From CBDCKN01 sp965219035 (GTDB lineage Bacteria > Gemmatimonadota > Gemmatimonadetes > Longimicrobiales > Gaopeijiaceae): 64,000 bases of DNA. The stretch's first letter is position 1. Each line of letters starts with the position of its first letter. The notes beneath the pieces are model-generated. The model ran no database searches. It saw only the letters and a program-made list of their open reading frames with translations, and had not been told where the DNA came from. The stretch lies in the NCBI GenBank assembly GCA_965219035.1, contig CBDCMR010000003.1, positions 1,364,001-1,428,000 of the forward strand, written 5' to 3'. Both the position numbers and the translations under genes were made by a program. This document shows, piece by piece, positions 7,856-16,708 of this stretch.

Positions 7856-8410
7856 ATGGGTTCAGTCGTGAAAGCCATGTTGGGCGCGCTCGTGGTGACG
7901 TGCGTCCTACCTTCGTTGTCGGAGGCCCAGCGCCGTGGACCCGATGCCCAGGCCGTGGAGGCGTACTACCGGACCGTGGGTGCCGCCTTCTCCGTTTCCC
8001 TGGAAGAGGTCCGGATCCTGGGAGAGTGGCAGCTGCCGCCCGAGGAGATCGCGGTGGTCCTCTTCTTGGCGAGGCGGGCCGGCGTGTCTCCGGACGTGAT
8101 CGCCACACAGCGGGGTGCCGGAGCGCCGTGGGCCTCGACCGTCCAGCGCTACGGGGTGAGCACCGCGGTGTTCCACATCTCTTTCCCGCCGGGCACGAGC
8201 CTCGGCCCGCTGGCGGACACGTATCAGAGCTTCGCCGCTACCCCGCGGGCTTCCTGGGCCACCCTCCCTCTCGAAGACGGGGCCCTGGTGGCCCTGGTCA
8301 ACATCCGCATTCTCTCGAGCCAGTTGGGCGTGCCGGCGGCTCGAGTACTCGCCGCCTGGGAGCGCATCGGCGATCTGGTCCTCGTCCACGAACAACTCAC
8401 GAGCAGCTGA
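7856..8410 (+). CDS. Secreted hypothetical protein
   Basis: 184 residues with a signal peptide (VVKAMLGALVVTCVLPSLSE, cleavage near SEAQ). The mature part is mostly helical by appearance and has repeated short phrases (VRILGEWQLPPEEIAVVLFL, later VNIRILSSQLGVPAARVL). I do not recognise the family. ATG 7856 follows GGAGGAGAGCC, a good ribosome binding site, and starts exactly at the signal peptide; the longer frame from 7784 lacks one. The next gene begins 4 bases after the stop. Confidence 0.65.
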   Translation: MGSVVKAMLGALVVTCVLPSLSEAQRRGPDAQAVEAYYRTVGAAFSVSLEEVRILGEWQLPPEEIAVVLFLARRAGVSPDVIATQRGAGAPWASTVQRYGVSTAVFHISFPPGTSLGPLADTYQSFAATPRASWATLPLEDGALVALVNIRILSSQLGVPAARVLAAWERIGDLVLVHEQLTSS

Positions 8411-8414
8411 ACCC

Positions 8415-9125
8415 GTGACCGAACCTCGGTTCATCCCCCTTCCGGACTACATAAAGATTCCCGAAGACGAGATGAAGGCCCGGTCCGAGGCCTTCCGGGA
8501 CGAGTTGCGCAAGCGCCGCACCGTCCGTGACTTCTCTGATCGGCCTGTATCGCGTGAGGTCATCGAGGCCTGCCTCTTGGCGGCGGGGACGGCCCCCAAC
8601 GGTGCTAACCGCCAGCCCTGGCACTTCGTGGTGGTGGGCGACCCGGAGATCAAGCGCAAGATCCGGGAGGCGGCCGAGGAGGAAGAGCGGGCGTTCTATG
8701 CGGGCCGCGCCTCCGACGAATGGCTGGAAGCGCTGGAGCATCTGGCGACCGACGCGGAGAAGCCCTTTCTGGTGAGGGCACCCTACCTGATCGTGATCTT
8801 CGCCGAGAGCCACGAGGTGGGGGAGGACGGCGAGAAGGTCAAGAACTACTATGTGACCGAGTCGGTGGGCATCGCCACGGGGATGTTGATCACCGCCCTG
8901 CACTGGGCTGGACTGGTCTCCCTCACGCACACCCCGTCACCCATGGGGTTTCTGAACGAAATTCTCGGCCGGCCCAAGAACGAGCGTGCCTTCTTGATCT
9001 TGGTGGTGGGCTATCCGGAGGCGGACGCCAGGGCCCGATATCGGCAAGAAGTCACTCGACAAGATCGCTACATTTCTCGAGTGATGTGGTGTGCGGCTTC
9101 CGCGACAATCGGAGGCCGAGCTTGA
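8415..9125 (+). CDS. Nitroreductase-family FMN oxidoreductase
   Basis: 236 residues. The N-terminal part has RRTVRDFSDRPVSREVIEAC and GTAPNGANRQPWHFVVV, the flavin-binding signature of the nitroreductase family. The middle has ESVGIATGMLITALHWAGL and the C-terminal part LGRPKNERAFLILVVGYP, also typical. It resembles the branch close to iodotyrosine deiodinase-like and BluB-like enzymes, but the substrate cannot be read from sequence. GTG start at 8415, only 4 bases after the previous gene, suggesting co-transcription. Confidence 0.87.
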   Translation: MTEPRFIPLPDYIKIPEDEMKARSEAFRDELRKRRTVRDFSDRPVSREVIEACLLAAGTAPNGANRQPWHFVVVGDPEIKRKIREAAEEEERAFYAGRASDEWLEALEHLATDAEKPFLVRAPYLIVIFAESHEVGEDGEKVKNYYVTESVGIATGMLITALHWAGLVSLTHTPSPMGFLNEILGRPKNERAFLILVVGYPEADARARYRQEVTRQDRYISRVMWCAASATIGGRA

Positions 9126-9223
9126 TCCGCCGTGTGGGCGCGGCCTAGTATCCCGCATTCGAGACCTGCATACACGAAAGGATAGAGGCCTGCCGAAGCA
9201 GTAGAGTGCGGCGGGCATCTGGC

Positions 9224-11176
9224 ATGGCGCCGATGGTTCAAGACCTCGTCTCCGAGCAGGACAGCGAATCGATCCGGTCTTTCACCAAGGCCCTTCTCAC
9301 AGACCTGCGGGCCTTGGAGAAGATGCTGGAGGACGGGATGATAGAGTCGGGCGTCCGCCGCTTCGGCTGCGAGCAGGAGATGTTCCTGGTCGACCGCGCC
9401 TGGCGGCCCGCCCCCGTCGGCCCGGAGGTTCTCGGGCTCCTCGATCACGAGAACTTCACCCCGGAGCTCGCCCGGTTCAATCTGGAGATGAACATCGAGC
9501 CGATGTTGCTCGAGGGGCGATGCTTCAGCGCGCTGCAGGTCCGGATCGAGGAGCTCCTGGGCATGGTCCGGGATGCGGCCCGCGAGGTGGGGGCCGAGGT
9601 GGTGCTGTCCGGCATCCTGCCCACGCTGAGCAAGTCCGATCTGAGCCTCGACAACATCACCCCCAAGGCCCGTTACTACGCCCTCAACGAAGCCCTGACC
9701 AAGATGCGCGGCGGGGCCTATCGTCTCCGGATCGAAGGGCGGGACGAGCTCCACCTGGAGCACGACTCGGTCATGCTCGAGGCCTGCAACACCAGCTGCC
9801 AGGTCCATCTCCAGGTCGACGCCGACGAGTTCGCCGACATGTACAACCTGTCGCAGGCGGTCATTGGGCCCGTGGTGGCGGCCGCGGTCAACTCCCCCCT
9901 CCTGTTCGGGAAGCGCCTGTGGGCCGAGACCCGCATCGCGCTCTTCCAGCAGTCCCTAGATACGCGGAGCACTGCCGTTCATCTGCGCGAGCTGAGCCCC
10001 CGGGTGCGCTTCGGAGAGCGGTGGGTGGAGAAGTCGGTGACGGAGCTCTTCCAGTCGGACATCGCCAACTTCAGGGTGCTCCTGGCCCAGGACTGCGAGG
10101 AGGATCCGTTCGAGCAGCTCGAGGCCGGGTGCATTCCGAAGCTGCAGGCCCTCCAGCTCCACAACAGCACCGTCTACCGCTGGAATCGACCGTGCTACGG
10201 TATCTCGGAGGGTAAGCCACACCTGAGGATCGAGTGCCGGGCCCTCCCGGCAGGGCCCACCGTCCTGGACGAAGTGGCCAATGCCGTCTTCTGGATCGGA
10301 CTGGTCCGCGGCGCCCGCGAGGAGTACGGCGACATCACCCAAAGGCTCGACTTCGACGATGCCAAGTACAACTTCCTGGCGGCGTCCAGGCAAGGGCTCA
10401 ACGCGGGATTCCACTGGGTGTACGGTGAGCAGGTGAGCGCTCCCGAGCTCATCCTCGGCACGTTGATTCCTCTCTCGCGGGCAGGCCTCGAGGGTCGCGT
10501 CGACTCCTCGGAGCTGGACAAGTATCTCGGCGTGATCCAGGCACGGGTCGAGAGCCGGGGCACCGGGTCGGATTGGATGATCCGTTCCCTGCAGGAGATG
10601 AAGCACCGGGGCACGCGCGCCGAGCGCCTGGCCGCGCTCACGGCGGCCACGGTCCGTAACCAGATAGGGCGAAAGCCGGGCCACGAATGGGGACTGGCCC
10701 AGCTGGAGGAAGCCGGCGGATGGACCAGGAACTACACGAGGGTGGAACAGTACATGACCACCCAGCTCTTTACCGTACAGGAAGACGAGCTGTTGGAGAT
10801 GGTCGCCTTCCTCATGGACCGGAAGCAGATCAGGCACGTGCCGGTGGAGGACGACCAGCACCGTTTGGTGGGGCTGGTGTCGTATCGGTCGATTCTGCGG
10901 ATGGTCTCCGAGTTCGGCAGCGAGGGGGTTAATGAAACCGTGCCGGTGAAATCGATAATGGATGAGGATCCGATCACGGTGGCCCCCGAGACTCGGACGC
11001 TCGAAGCCATCGATATCATGAGGAAACACGGGGTGTCTTGCCTGCCCGTGGTGAAGGGCGGGAAGCTCGTTGGGCTGGTGACGGAGGCGGACTTTATGCC
11101 CATCGCGTACCAGCTTCTCGAGAGCAAGCTGATGGAGGAACAGCACACGGCCAGTGACACAGCTTTCGGGGATTAA
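9224..11176 (+). CDS. Glutamate-cysteine ligase-like (GCS2) domain fused to two CBS domains
   Basis: 650 residues. The first 400 or so resemble the GCS2/ATP-grasp-like carboxylate-amine ligases: FGCEQEMFLVD, ELARFNLEMNIEP, HLEHDSVMLEACNTSCQVHL, and GKPHLRIECRALPAGPT. These enzymes join glutamate to an amine such as cysteine. A linker follows, then two CBS domains (from VEQYMTTQLFTVQEDELLEM and from VKSIMDEDPITVAPETRTLE), which usually bind adenosine nucleotides. The layout suggests a nucleotide-regulated ligase (inference). The start could also be GTG 9206; ATG 9224 fits family length equally well. Confidence 0.78.
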   Translation: MAPMVQDLVSEQDSESIRSFTKALLTDLRALEKMLEDGMIESGVRRFGCEQEMFLVDRAWRPAPVGPEVLGLLDHENFTPELARFNLEMNIEPMLLEGRCFSALQVRIEELLGMVRDAAREVGAEVVLSGILPTLSKSDLSLDNITPKARYYALNEALTKMRGGAYRLRIEGRDELHLEHDSVMLEACNTSCQVHLQVDADEFADMYNLSQAVIGPVVAAAVNSPLLFGKRLWAETRIALFQQSLDTRSTAVHLRELSPRVRFGERWVEKSVTELFQSDIANFRVLLAQDCEEDPFEQLEAGCIPKLQALQLHNSTVYRWNRPCYGISEGKPHLRIECRALPAGPTVLDEVANAVFWIGLVRGAREEYGDITQRLDFDDAKYNFLAASRQGLNAGFHWVYGEQVSAPELILGTLIPLSRAGLEGRVDSSELDKYLGVIQARVESRGTGSDWMIRSLQEMKHRGTRAERLAALTAATVRNQIGRKPGHEWGLAQLEEAGGWTRNYTRVEQYMTTQLFTVQEDELLEMVAFLMDRKQIRHVPVEDDQHRLVGLVSYRSILRMVSEFGSEGVNETVPVKSIMDEDPITVAPETRTLEAIDIMRKHGVSCLPVVKGGKLVGLVTEADFMPIAYQLLESKLMEEQHTASDTAFGD

Positions 11177-11194
11177 AGGGGTTTCTCCCGCGCC

Positions 11195-11854
11195 ATGTGC
11201 GGCCGTTATACCCTATCCACCCCAATGGACGATCTGGTAGAGGTCTTCGACGTTCCACCCGTCACCTTCGACCACGAGCCGCGCTACAACATCGCTCCCA
11301 CGCAGGAGGCCCCGGTCGTGGCCTCGGATCGACGGGGCATCCGGATGGGCCTAATGCGCTGGGGATTGGTTCCGTCGTGGGCCGATGACCCGTCCATCGG
11401 ATCCCGGATGATCAATGCCCGGGCCGAGACGCTCCGGACCAAGCCATCTTTCAAGGAGGCAGTGGTCGCCCGCCGCTGTCTGGTGCCGGCCGACGGATTC
11501 TACGAGTGGGTGCGGGAGGGGTCGGGCAAAGTCCCGTACTGGATTCACGACTCGAATCGCTCACCGATGAGCCTGGCCGGGCTCTGGGAGCGCTGGGAAG
11601 GCGGGGGCCAGGAGCCCGTATACTCCTTCACCATCATCACGGTGGCCCCGAACGAAGCGGTCCGTCCCCTTCACGATCGCATGCCGGCCATCGTACCCGA
11701 GGGCGAGCGTGCGATATGGCTCGACAAGAGTGTGCGGACGGAGAACGCCCTGGAGATCCTCCGACCCTACGAGGGCGAGCTAGCCGCCTACGCCGTGTCG
11801 ACGCTGGTGAACTCTCCTGCCAACGACGTCCCGAAGTGCATTGAGCCCGTATGA
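11195..11854 (+). CDS. SRAP-family (YedK/HMCES-type) abasic-site DNA-protein crosslinking protein
   Basis: 219 residues beginning MCGRYTL; Cys2 becomes the N-terminus and forms a covalent link with abasic sites in single-stranded DNA. Other conserved residues are visible: Asn in SRMINARAETL, Glu in ADGFYEWVREG, and His in LHDRMPAIVPEG. It protects abasic sites during replication. The start is fixed because Cys2 must follow Met. It lies 18 bases after the GCS2/CBS gene on the same strand. Confidence 0.93.
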   Translation: MCGRYTLSTPMDDLVEVFDVPPVTFDHEPRYNIAPTQEAPVVASDRRGIRMGLMRWGLVPSWADDPSIGSRMINARAETLRTKPSFKEAVVARRCLVPADGFYEWVREGSGKVPYWIHDSNRSPMSLAGLWERWEGGGQEPVYSFTIITVAPNEAVRPLHDRMPAIVPEGERAIWLDKSVRTENALEILRPYEGELAAYAVSTLVNSPANDVPKCIEPV

Positions 11855-11865
11855 CGCGTCGCCGC

Positions 11866-12958
11866 CTAGTTCGCCGGTCTGGTCCTCTCCTTGGCCCAGG
11901 CCCTCCACGTGCTCCGCGCGCATCACCGAGAGGGGCCGAGTGCGCTTGATCTCGTTCAGGAGCGCGTTCATGGTCAACTCGTCCGTCCCCGAGAAAGCCG
12001 AGTAGAGAGTCGAGACCACAACCTCCTCGATCTCCGATCCGCTGAAGCCGGGAGTGGCGGCGCCGAGGGCGTGCAGGTCGAGGTCGGCGGACGCCTTCCC
12101 GCGGTTTTCCAGGTGGATCCGGAAGATCTCGGCGCGGGTATCCGCGCCGGGGAGATCCACGAAGAAGATCTCGTCGAAACGCCCCTTACGTAGGAACTCG
12201 GCAGGCAGACGGCTGATGTCGTTGGCCGTGGCTACGATGAAGACGTCACCCTGCCGGTCCTGCATCCAGGTGAGGAAGCTCCCCAGGATGCGCTGCGACA
12301 CGCCGCCGTCCTCGCTACCGCCCGTGGCGAACGCCTCCTCCAGCTCGTCGATCCACAGCACCACCGGCGCCATCTGCTCGGCGGTGCGCATGGCGCGCTT
12401 GAAGTTCCGCTCGCTCTCTCCGATGTACTTGTTGTAGAGGTTGGAGGGATCGAGCTTGAGCAGCGGCATTCGCCACTCGGCGGCGACGGCCTTGGCCGAA
12501 AGGCTCTTCCCGCAGCCCGGAACTCCCAGGAGCAACATCCCCCGGGGGAAGCTCAACCCGAACTTCTCCGCCTTCTCGGGCTGTGTCACCACGGCCTTCC
12601 GCTTGCCCAGCCACGCCTTCAGGCTCCGGAGGTCGGCGATGTTCTCCATGGTGGACTCCACGGGATAGTACTCCAGGAGCCCGTCCCGCCCGACGATGGC
12701 GATCTTCGCCTCGATCACGTGGCGGATGTCCTCGGCCGCGAGCTTGCCGTCTTCGATGATGGCCTTGGTCAGGATCTTCTCGGCCTCCATGAGGGTGAGC
12801 CCGGCCATGTGGCGCACGAGGAGCGTCAGATCCTCCTTGCTCATTTCCATCTCCACGTGGCCCCGGCTCTGCATGTCCCGGACGATATGCGAGATGAGAT
12901 CCCGGTACTCCTGGTCCGACGGCGCCGGCAACGCGAAGGGTGTCACCATCCGATCCAC
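11866..12958 (-). CDS. AAA+ ATPase (Ycf46-like), main part of an interrupted gene
   Basis: The ATPase core has Walker A LLGVPGCGKSLSAKAVAAEW, Walker B VVLWIDELEEAF, sensor 1 IVATANDISRLPAEFLRKG, and arginine-finger context GRFDEIFFVDLPG. The same frame continues upstream into a 109-codon N-terminal piece, separated only by a TAG at 13022-13024. Near the C-terminus the frame is also off: after AEHVEGL, a shift of frame gives AKERTRPAN and TAG at 11866-11868, a more natural end than the long tail to 11780. An 8-base deletion between two GGCCTG-type repeats would explain it. The longest open frame uses GTG 12958. Confidence 0.8.
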
Positions 12959-13021
12959 GGCGTCAGGGAAGGCGAGGCTTCGGCCCGTGACCAGGATGGA
13001 GCCCCCAACCTCGCTGAGCGT

Positions 13022-13351
13022 CTAGGCCGCCTCCTTCATCTGTGCGGCGAGGATGGGGTCCCCAGCCAGGTGAGGTCCCAGATCTCTGAAGTGGTAGAGG
13101 GCCGCCATCTGGGAGGCCGCCACGTGTCGGAAGGCCTTGGCCGGGTTTTCCGTGTCATAGACGGCACCAGGCAGATCGACCCGACTCAGCCCCTGGATCC
13201 GAGTCCAGGTGAAGAGCGGCTGATCCAGCTGTGCGGCCAGGTAGCCCAGCAGGGCTGAGGCGCGATCCTCCTCGTCGGTATCCAGGTGGATCAGCTGGTG
13301 TCCGGATCGGACTAGAAGCACCAGATCCCGAAGGGCGTCCCTTGGACTCAC
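13022..13351 (-). CDS. AAA+ ATPase (Ycf46-like), N-terminal part cut by TAG
   Basis: 109 codons beginning RDLVLLVRSGHQLIHLDTDE, the typical N-terminus of Ycf46-like ATPases, with WTRIQGL and PAKAFRHV further on. The frame ends at TAG 13022-13024 in the phrase QMKEAA-stop-TLSEVGGSILVTG. The part after the stop continues the expected domain in the same frame and joins the ATPase core. Relatives would plausibly have Gln or another residue at the stop. With the stop read through, the protein would be about 490 residues. Start: ATG at 13351. Confidence 0.75.
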   Translation of the reverse strand: MSPRDALRDLVLLVRSGHQLIHLDTDEEDRASALLGYLAAQLDQPLFTWTRIQGLSRVDLPGAVYDTENPAKAFRHVAASQMAALYHFRDLGPHLAGDPILAAQMKEAA

Positions 13352-13394
13352 TCGCGCGACCTCACTTCATCGAATCCATATCTGTGTCCACGAC

Positions 13395-13586
13395 TCACCG
13401 AACCATGATCGTGCCCAGCATGGCGGCGCCCTCGTGTGGGATGCAGACGTAGCGGTACTCCCCCGGCTCCGTGAACGTCCAGATGAAGCTCTCCCCCGGG
13501 GCGATGTCTCCGAGTCGAAGGCGTCGGCGGGAGCTACCTGACGAGATGCGCGCATGGGTCTTCCTCCTGCTTCGGGTGAGCTCCAA
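13395..13586 (-). pseudogene. Cupredoxin C-terminal fragment
   Basis: The minus strand reads GDIAPGESFIWTFTEPGEYR then YVCIPHEGAAMLGTIMVR and a stop. This is the C-terminal half of a plastocyanin-like blue-copper domain, with the Cys, His and Met ligands in C-x3-H-x4-M spacing. The first half, including the upstream His ligand and a signal peptide, is missing; the residues before GDIAP are not cupredoxin-like and overlap a direct repeat. Probably a 5'-truncated remnant. Confidence 0.65.
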
Positions 13587-13637
13587 ACGGGCCCGCCGGA
13601 CAAATCGGGTAGCTCCAAACGGGCACGCCGGAAAATG
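13574..13637. repeat. Direct repeat, two 33-bp units
   Basis: Two adjacent copies share AGCTCCAAACGGGC, one base that differs, then CGCCGGA (13579-13600 and 13611-13632), flanked by matching CGGGT. The repeat sits between the truncated cupredoxin fragment and the start of the next small gene, whose GTG is at its right edge. Confidence 0.8.
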
Positions 13638-13960
13638 TGAGCGAGACCGACCGTAATAACGGTATCCCCGTGAGGCGACGCAACGTGCCTCAGTCTTGCG
13701 CTACCGGCCAATTCGGCATGATCGTTGAGGATCATTTGCGCCCGGAGGCGGCGATCCAAAGCTACACGGAAAGCGGGTCGAGAAGAGCCGTGATCGATCA
13801 ACTGAGAGAAATCTGGGTCTCGGCGGACGCCGATACGATCACTGACGACCTGAGGAAAGCCCGCGACTTGGCCGCGTTGGTTCCCGAGTCCGGCCGGGAA
13901 GAGGCGGAAGAGTTCGTCCGTGCCATGGAGCGGCTCGGGGATTGGCTGCGCTCGGGGTAG
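13637..13960 (+). CDS. Hypothetical protein ending inside a MITE-like element
   Basis: 107 codons from GTG 13637 with no family I recognise. The C-terminal half is helical and acidic (DADTITDDLRKARDLAALVP, EEAEEFVRAMERLGDWL). Its TAG stop at 13958-13960 is the first codon-sized piece of the terminal inverted repeat of the element at 13958-14146. The present end was therefore created by insertion, and the original protein may have been longer. Coding status is uncertain because there is no convincing ribosome binding site. Confidence 0.4.
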   Translation: MSETDRNNGIPVRRRNVPQSCATGQFGMIVEDHLRPEAAIQSYTESGSRRAVIDQLREIWVSADADTITDDLRKARDLAALVPESGREEAEEFVRAMERLGDWLRSG

Positions 13961-14146
13961 TGTGGTGTCCCAGAAGTGTCTCGGCCATTCGAGCACCGAT
14001 GCATCCGGCCCTGCGGCGTTGCTCCTCCTCAAAATAGCGTTGCTATTCCTCGTCGTCGCGCCTGACCCACGCCTAACGGCGCGGGTACCCCGGATCCGGC
14101 GCCTCGGCACTCTCGGTGGCTCACGAACTTCTGGGACACCACACTA
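13958..14146. mobile_element. MITE-like element, copy A (189 bp)
   Basis: Non-coding element bounded by perfect 20-bp inverted repeats: TAGTGTGGTGTCCCAGAAGT at 13958-13977 and its reverse complement at 14127-14146. Internal blocks GTGTCTCGGCC, TCGAG, TGCATCC, CGGCGTTG and GGTGGCTC.CGAACTTC also occur in the same order in a second element at 27682-27867. It has no gene of its own. It ends 4 bases from the stop codon of the convergent aminotransferase gene, where it may also act as a transcript end. Confidence 0.75.
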
Positions 14147-14149
14147 GTC

Positions 14150-15283
14150 TCAGCCCGCAGCGGCCCCCGCCTCCACCTGGTCGAAGGCTTCGGCCAGTAT
14201 CCCGAGCGCCTCCTGGAGCTCCTCCGCAGGCGGTCCGAACCCCAAGCGCAGATAGCCGTCCATACCGAAATGGTCTCCCGGGACCACCAGCAGGTCCATC
14301 TCCGTCCGGATCTTCTCTGCAAACTGGGTGGAGTTCACCGCCGTGTTGTAGCGTACGTAGCAGATGGCTCCGGCGTCGGGCGGGCGATACGTGTAGCGAG
14401 CCTCCTGGCCATCCAGCCACTCGGTCAACAGGCCCAGGTTGTCGTTGAGGATGCCTCCTGTCCGGGCCAGGATCTTCTGCCGGGTTGAGGGCTCGAGGGC
14501 CAGGCAAGCCAGGGTGTCGGACAGGTTGGCCGGGGCGATGGTGGTGTAGTCGGTCCGGCCCCACATGCCCTTCATGATCTCCGGCGGGCCCAGGAGCCAT
14601 CCCAGGCGCAGACCCGGAAGGCCGTAGGCCTTGGACAGCGAGTTCGTGACGATCACGCGCTCGGTCCGTCTCCAGAAGGACGGGGTCTGCTCGCCGTCGA
14701 GCTCGGCTCCCTGATAGACCTCGTCCGCTAGGATCCAGGCGCCGTAGCGCTCGGCCAGCGCCACGATCTCCGACATGGACTCGGGACTCAGGACTGCGCC
14801 CGTCGGGTTGCTGGGGTTTGTGACCAGGATGGAGCGGGCTCCCTCCTCGAGGCAGTCCTCGAGCATCTCCAGGTCGGGCTGCCACCCCGCCGCCTCCATG
14901 AGATGATAGGGTAGGATCGGCGCCTTAAAGCTCTCTAGCAGGCCGGGCACCTGCATGTAGTTGGGGAGCATGACGGCGGTGGGGGCCTCGGGATCGAGAA
15001 GGTGCCAGAAGGCGGCGAAGTTGGCTTCGGCCCCTCCGATGGTCACCAGGACCGACGTCTCGGTCGCTCCGGAGTACAGGGCCGCGATGCGGTCCCTCAG
15101 CTCGTCGCTGCCGTTGGACTGTCCGTAGCCCAGCCCGACGTCCAGGACCTCCGGCCCGCGGTCGGCCAGCCCCAGGAGCTCTGAGACCGAGAGTGGATGT
15201 ACACCGCTCTCCGACAGGTTGAAGCGTACGCGGTGTTCGTACGTGGACTGCCACCGCTCCATCGTGAAGGGGCTGTACCGCAC
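14150..15283 (-). CDS. PLP-dependent class I/II aminotransferase
   Basis: 377 residues, fold-type I aminotransferase. The cofactor Lys lies in TNSLSKAYGLPGLRLGW. Other conserved parts are NPSNPTGAVLS, ADEVYQGAELDG with the pyridine-nitrogen Asp, and a C-terminal YLRLGFG Arg-like position. The closest look is to the aminotransferase-like enzymes related to capreomycidine synthase, so the reaction could be more than simple transamination; the substrate is unknown. Start ATG 15283. The stop is 4 bases from the MITE-like element. Confidence 0.85.
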   Translation of the reverse strand: MRYSPFTMERWQSTYEHRVRFNLSESGVHPLSVSELLGLADRGPEVLDVGLGYGQSNGSDELRDRIAALYSGATETSVLVTIGGAEANFAAFWHLLDPEAPTAVMLPNYMQVPGLLESFKAPILPYHLMEAAGWQPDLEMLEDCLEEGARSILVTNPSNPTGAVLSPESMSEIVALAERYGAWILADEVYQGAELDGEQTPSFWRRTERVIVTNSLSKAYGLPGLRLGWLLGPPEIMKGMWGRTDYTTIAPANLSDTLACLALEPSTRQKILARTGGILNDNLGLLTEWLDGQEARYTYRPPDAGAICYVRYNTAVNSTQFAEKIRTEMDLLVVPGDHFGMDGYLRLGFGPPAEELQEALGILAEAFDQVEAGAAAG

Positions 15284-15313
15284 GTCCTCGTCCTCCTCGT
15301 CTAGGGTCCCCGC

Positions 15314-15460
15314 GGGTCCTTGCCTGGCGGGTCGTTGCCTGGCAGGTCGCTGTCTGGCGGACGTACCCCCATGCGTCGATTCGGCTCCACGGAGCCGCTA
15401 TGTTCACGGAGCCGCAATGTTCACGGAACCGCAGTGTTCGTGAGCCGCAGTGTTCGTGAT
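15314..15460. repeat. Two short tandem-repeat arrays upstream of the phosphoglycerate mutase gene
   Basis: Array one, 15314-15358, has three 15-bp units of the type GGGTCGTTGCCTGGC. Array two, about 15385-15460, has five degenerate 16-17-bp units of the type GTTCACGGAGCCGCAAT. The two arrays fill most of the space between the divergent aminotransferase and phosphoglycerate mutase genes. Units are diverged from each other, so they are not recent copies. Confidence 0.85.
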
Positions 15461-15493
15461 GCCATTCCTCTCACAAGTGATCGGGACGGATAC

Positions 15494-16708
15494 ATGACAC
15501 ACGCCTCGCTCCCCCACGAGCTCGCCCTCCGCGGTGTCGATGGTGGAACGATCATCTTGGTGGTGCTGGACGGCCTCGGCGGGCTGCCCCATCCGAACAC
15601 GGGCAGGACGGAGCTGGAGTCGGCTTCAACTCCCAATCTCGACACCCTGGCCGCCCGGAGCTCGCTTGGCATGATCGTGCCCGTGGCGCATGGGGTCACG
15701 CCGGGGAGCGGGCCTGGGCATCTCGCCCTCTTCGGCTACGATCCCGTCACCTCCATGATCGGACGGGGGGTCCTGAGCGCCCTGGGCGTCGGGCTCGACC
15801 TACGCCCGGGAGACGTGGCGGCGCGCCTGAACCTGGCCACCGTGGATGGCGACGGCGTGGTGACGGACCGCCGGGCCGGGCGTCCCTCCGACGAAGACGG
15901 GGGGCGGGTGGTGGACAGGGTGCTGGCTGAGATCCGCCGGCCCGACGGCGTGGAGGTCACACTCATCCACGAGAAGGAGCACCGCGCCGTCCTTGTGCTT
16001 CGGGGTGACGCGCTGGGCGCCGACCTCGAGGACACGGACCCGCAACGAACGGGGCTGAGGCCCGTCCCGCTGACCGCCACCGATCCCGCCTCGGCCTCCA
16101 CGGCCGAGATGATCCAGGCCCTCCTGGACCAGGTCGGGGAGATCCTCGCCGACGAGCCGCAGGCCAACACCTTCCTGGCACGGGGCTTCGCACAGTTCTC
16201 CCCCTATCCGACCTTCCAGGAGCGCTATGGCCTCCGTGCGGTGGCCGTGGCCAAGTACCCCATGTACAGGGGGGTGGCGAGCCTGGTGGGGATGACGGTG
16301 GACGGCGTGCCCGGATCCAACGAAGAGACCGTGGCCCTCCTGGAGGGACACTACGGCGACTACGACTTCTACTTCGTCCACTTCAAGGACCCGGACTCCC
16401 TGGGCCACGACGGCGACTTCGAGGGCAAGGCGGCGGCCATCGAAGCGGTGGACGCCGTCGTTCCGAGGATCACGGCCCTCAATCCTGACGTTGTCATCGT
16501 CACGGGAGACCACTCCACGCCCGCTCTCTACCGTGAGCACTCCTGGCACCATGTGCCGGCGCTCATCGCATCCCCCTGGGCACGGCCCTCGGCGGACGAG
16601 TTCGGCGAGACGGCGTGCCGGGGGGGAGACATGGGGGTCGTGCCCGGCAAGGAGCTCATGTCGCTGGCCCTGGCGCACGCCGTCCGGCTGGAGAAGTACG
16701 GCGCCTGA
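15494..16708 (+). CDS. apgM: Cofactor-independent phosphoglycerate mutase, archaeal-type (ApgM)
   Basis: 404 residues. Interconverts 3- and 2-phosphoglycerate in glycolysis without 2,3-bisphosphoglycerate. The metal-binding ends of the alkaline-phosphatase-like fold are present: ILVVLDGLGGLPHP with the first Asp, STPNLDTLAARSSLGM, GVTPGSGPGHLALFGYDP, HFKDPDSLGHDGDFEGKA, and VTGDHSTP. ATG 15494 begins just before the first strand; the frame upstream (from 15320) is the repeat arrays and is not protein-like. The stop overlaps the next start (TGATG). Confidence 0.92.
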   Translation: MTHASLPHELALRGVDGGTIILVVLDGLGGLPHPNTGRTELESASTPNLDTLAARSSLGMIVPVAHGVTPGSGPGHLALFGYDPVTSMIGRGVLSALGVGLDLRPGDVAARLNLATVDGDGVVTDRRAGRPSDEDGGRVVDRVLAEIRRPDGVEVTLIHEKEHRAVLVLRGDALGADLEDTDPQRTGLRPVPLTATDPASASTAEMIQALLDQVGEILADEPQANTFLARGFAQFSPYPTFQERYGLRAVAVAKYPMYRGVASLVGMTVDGVPGSNEETVALLEGHYGDYDFYFVHFKDPDSLGHDGDFEGKAAAIEAVDAVVPRITALNPDVVIVTGDHSTPALYREHSWHHVPALIASPWARPSADEFGETACRGGDMGVVPGKELMSLALAHAVRLEKYGA

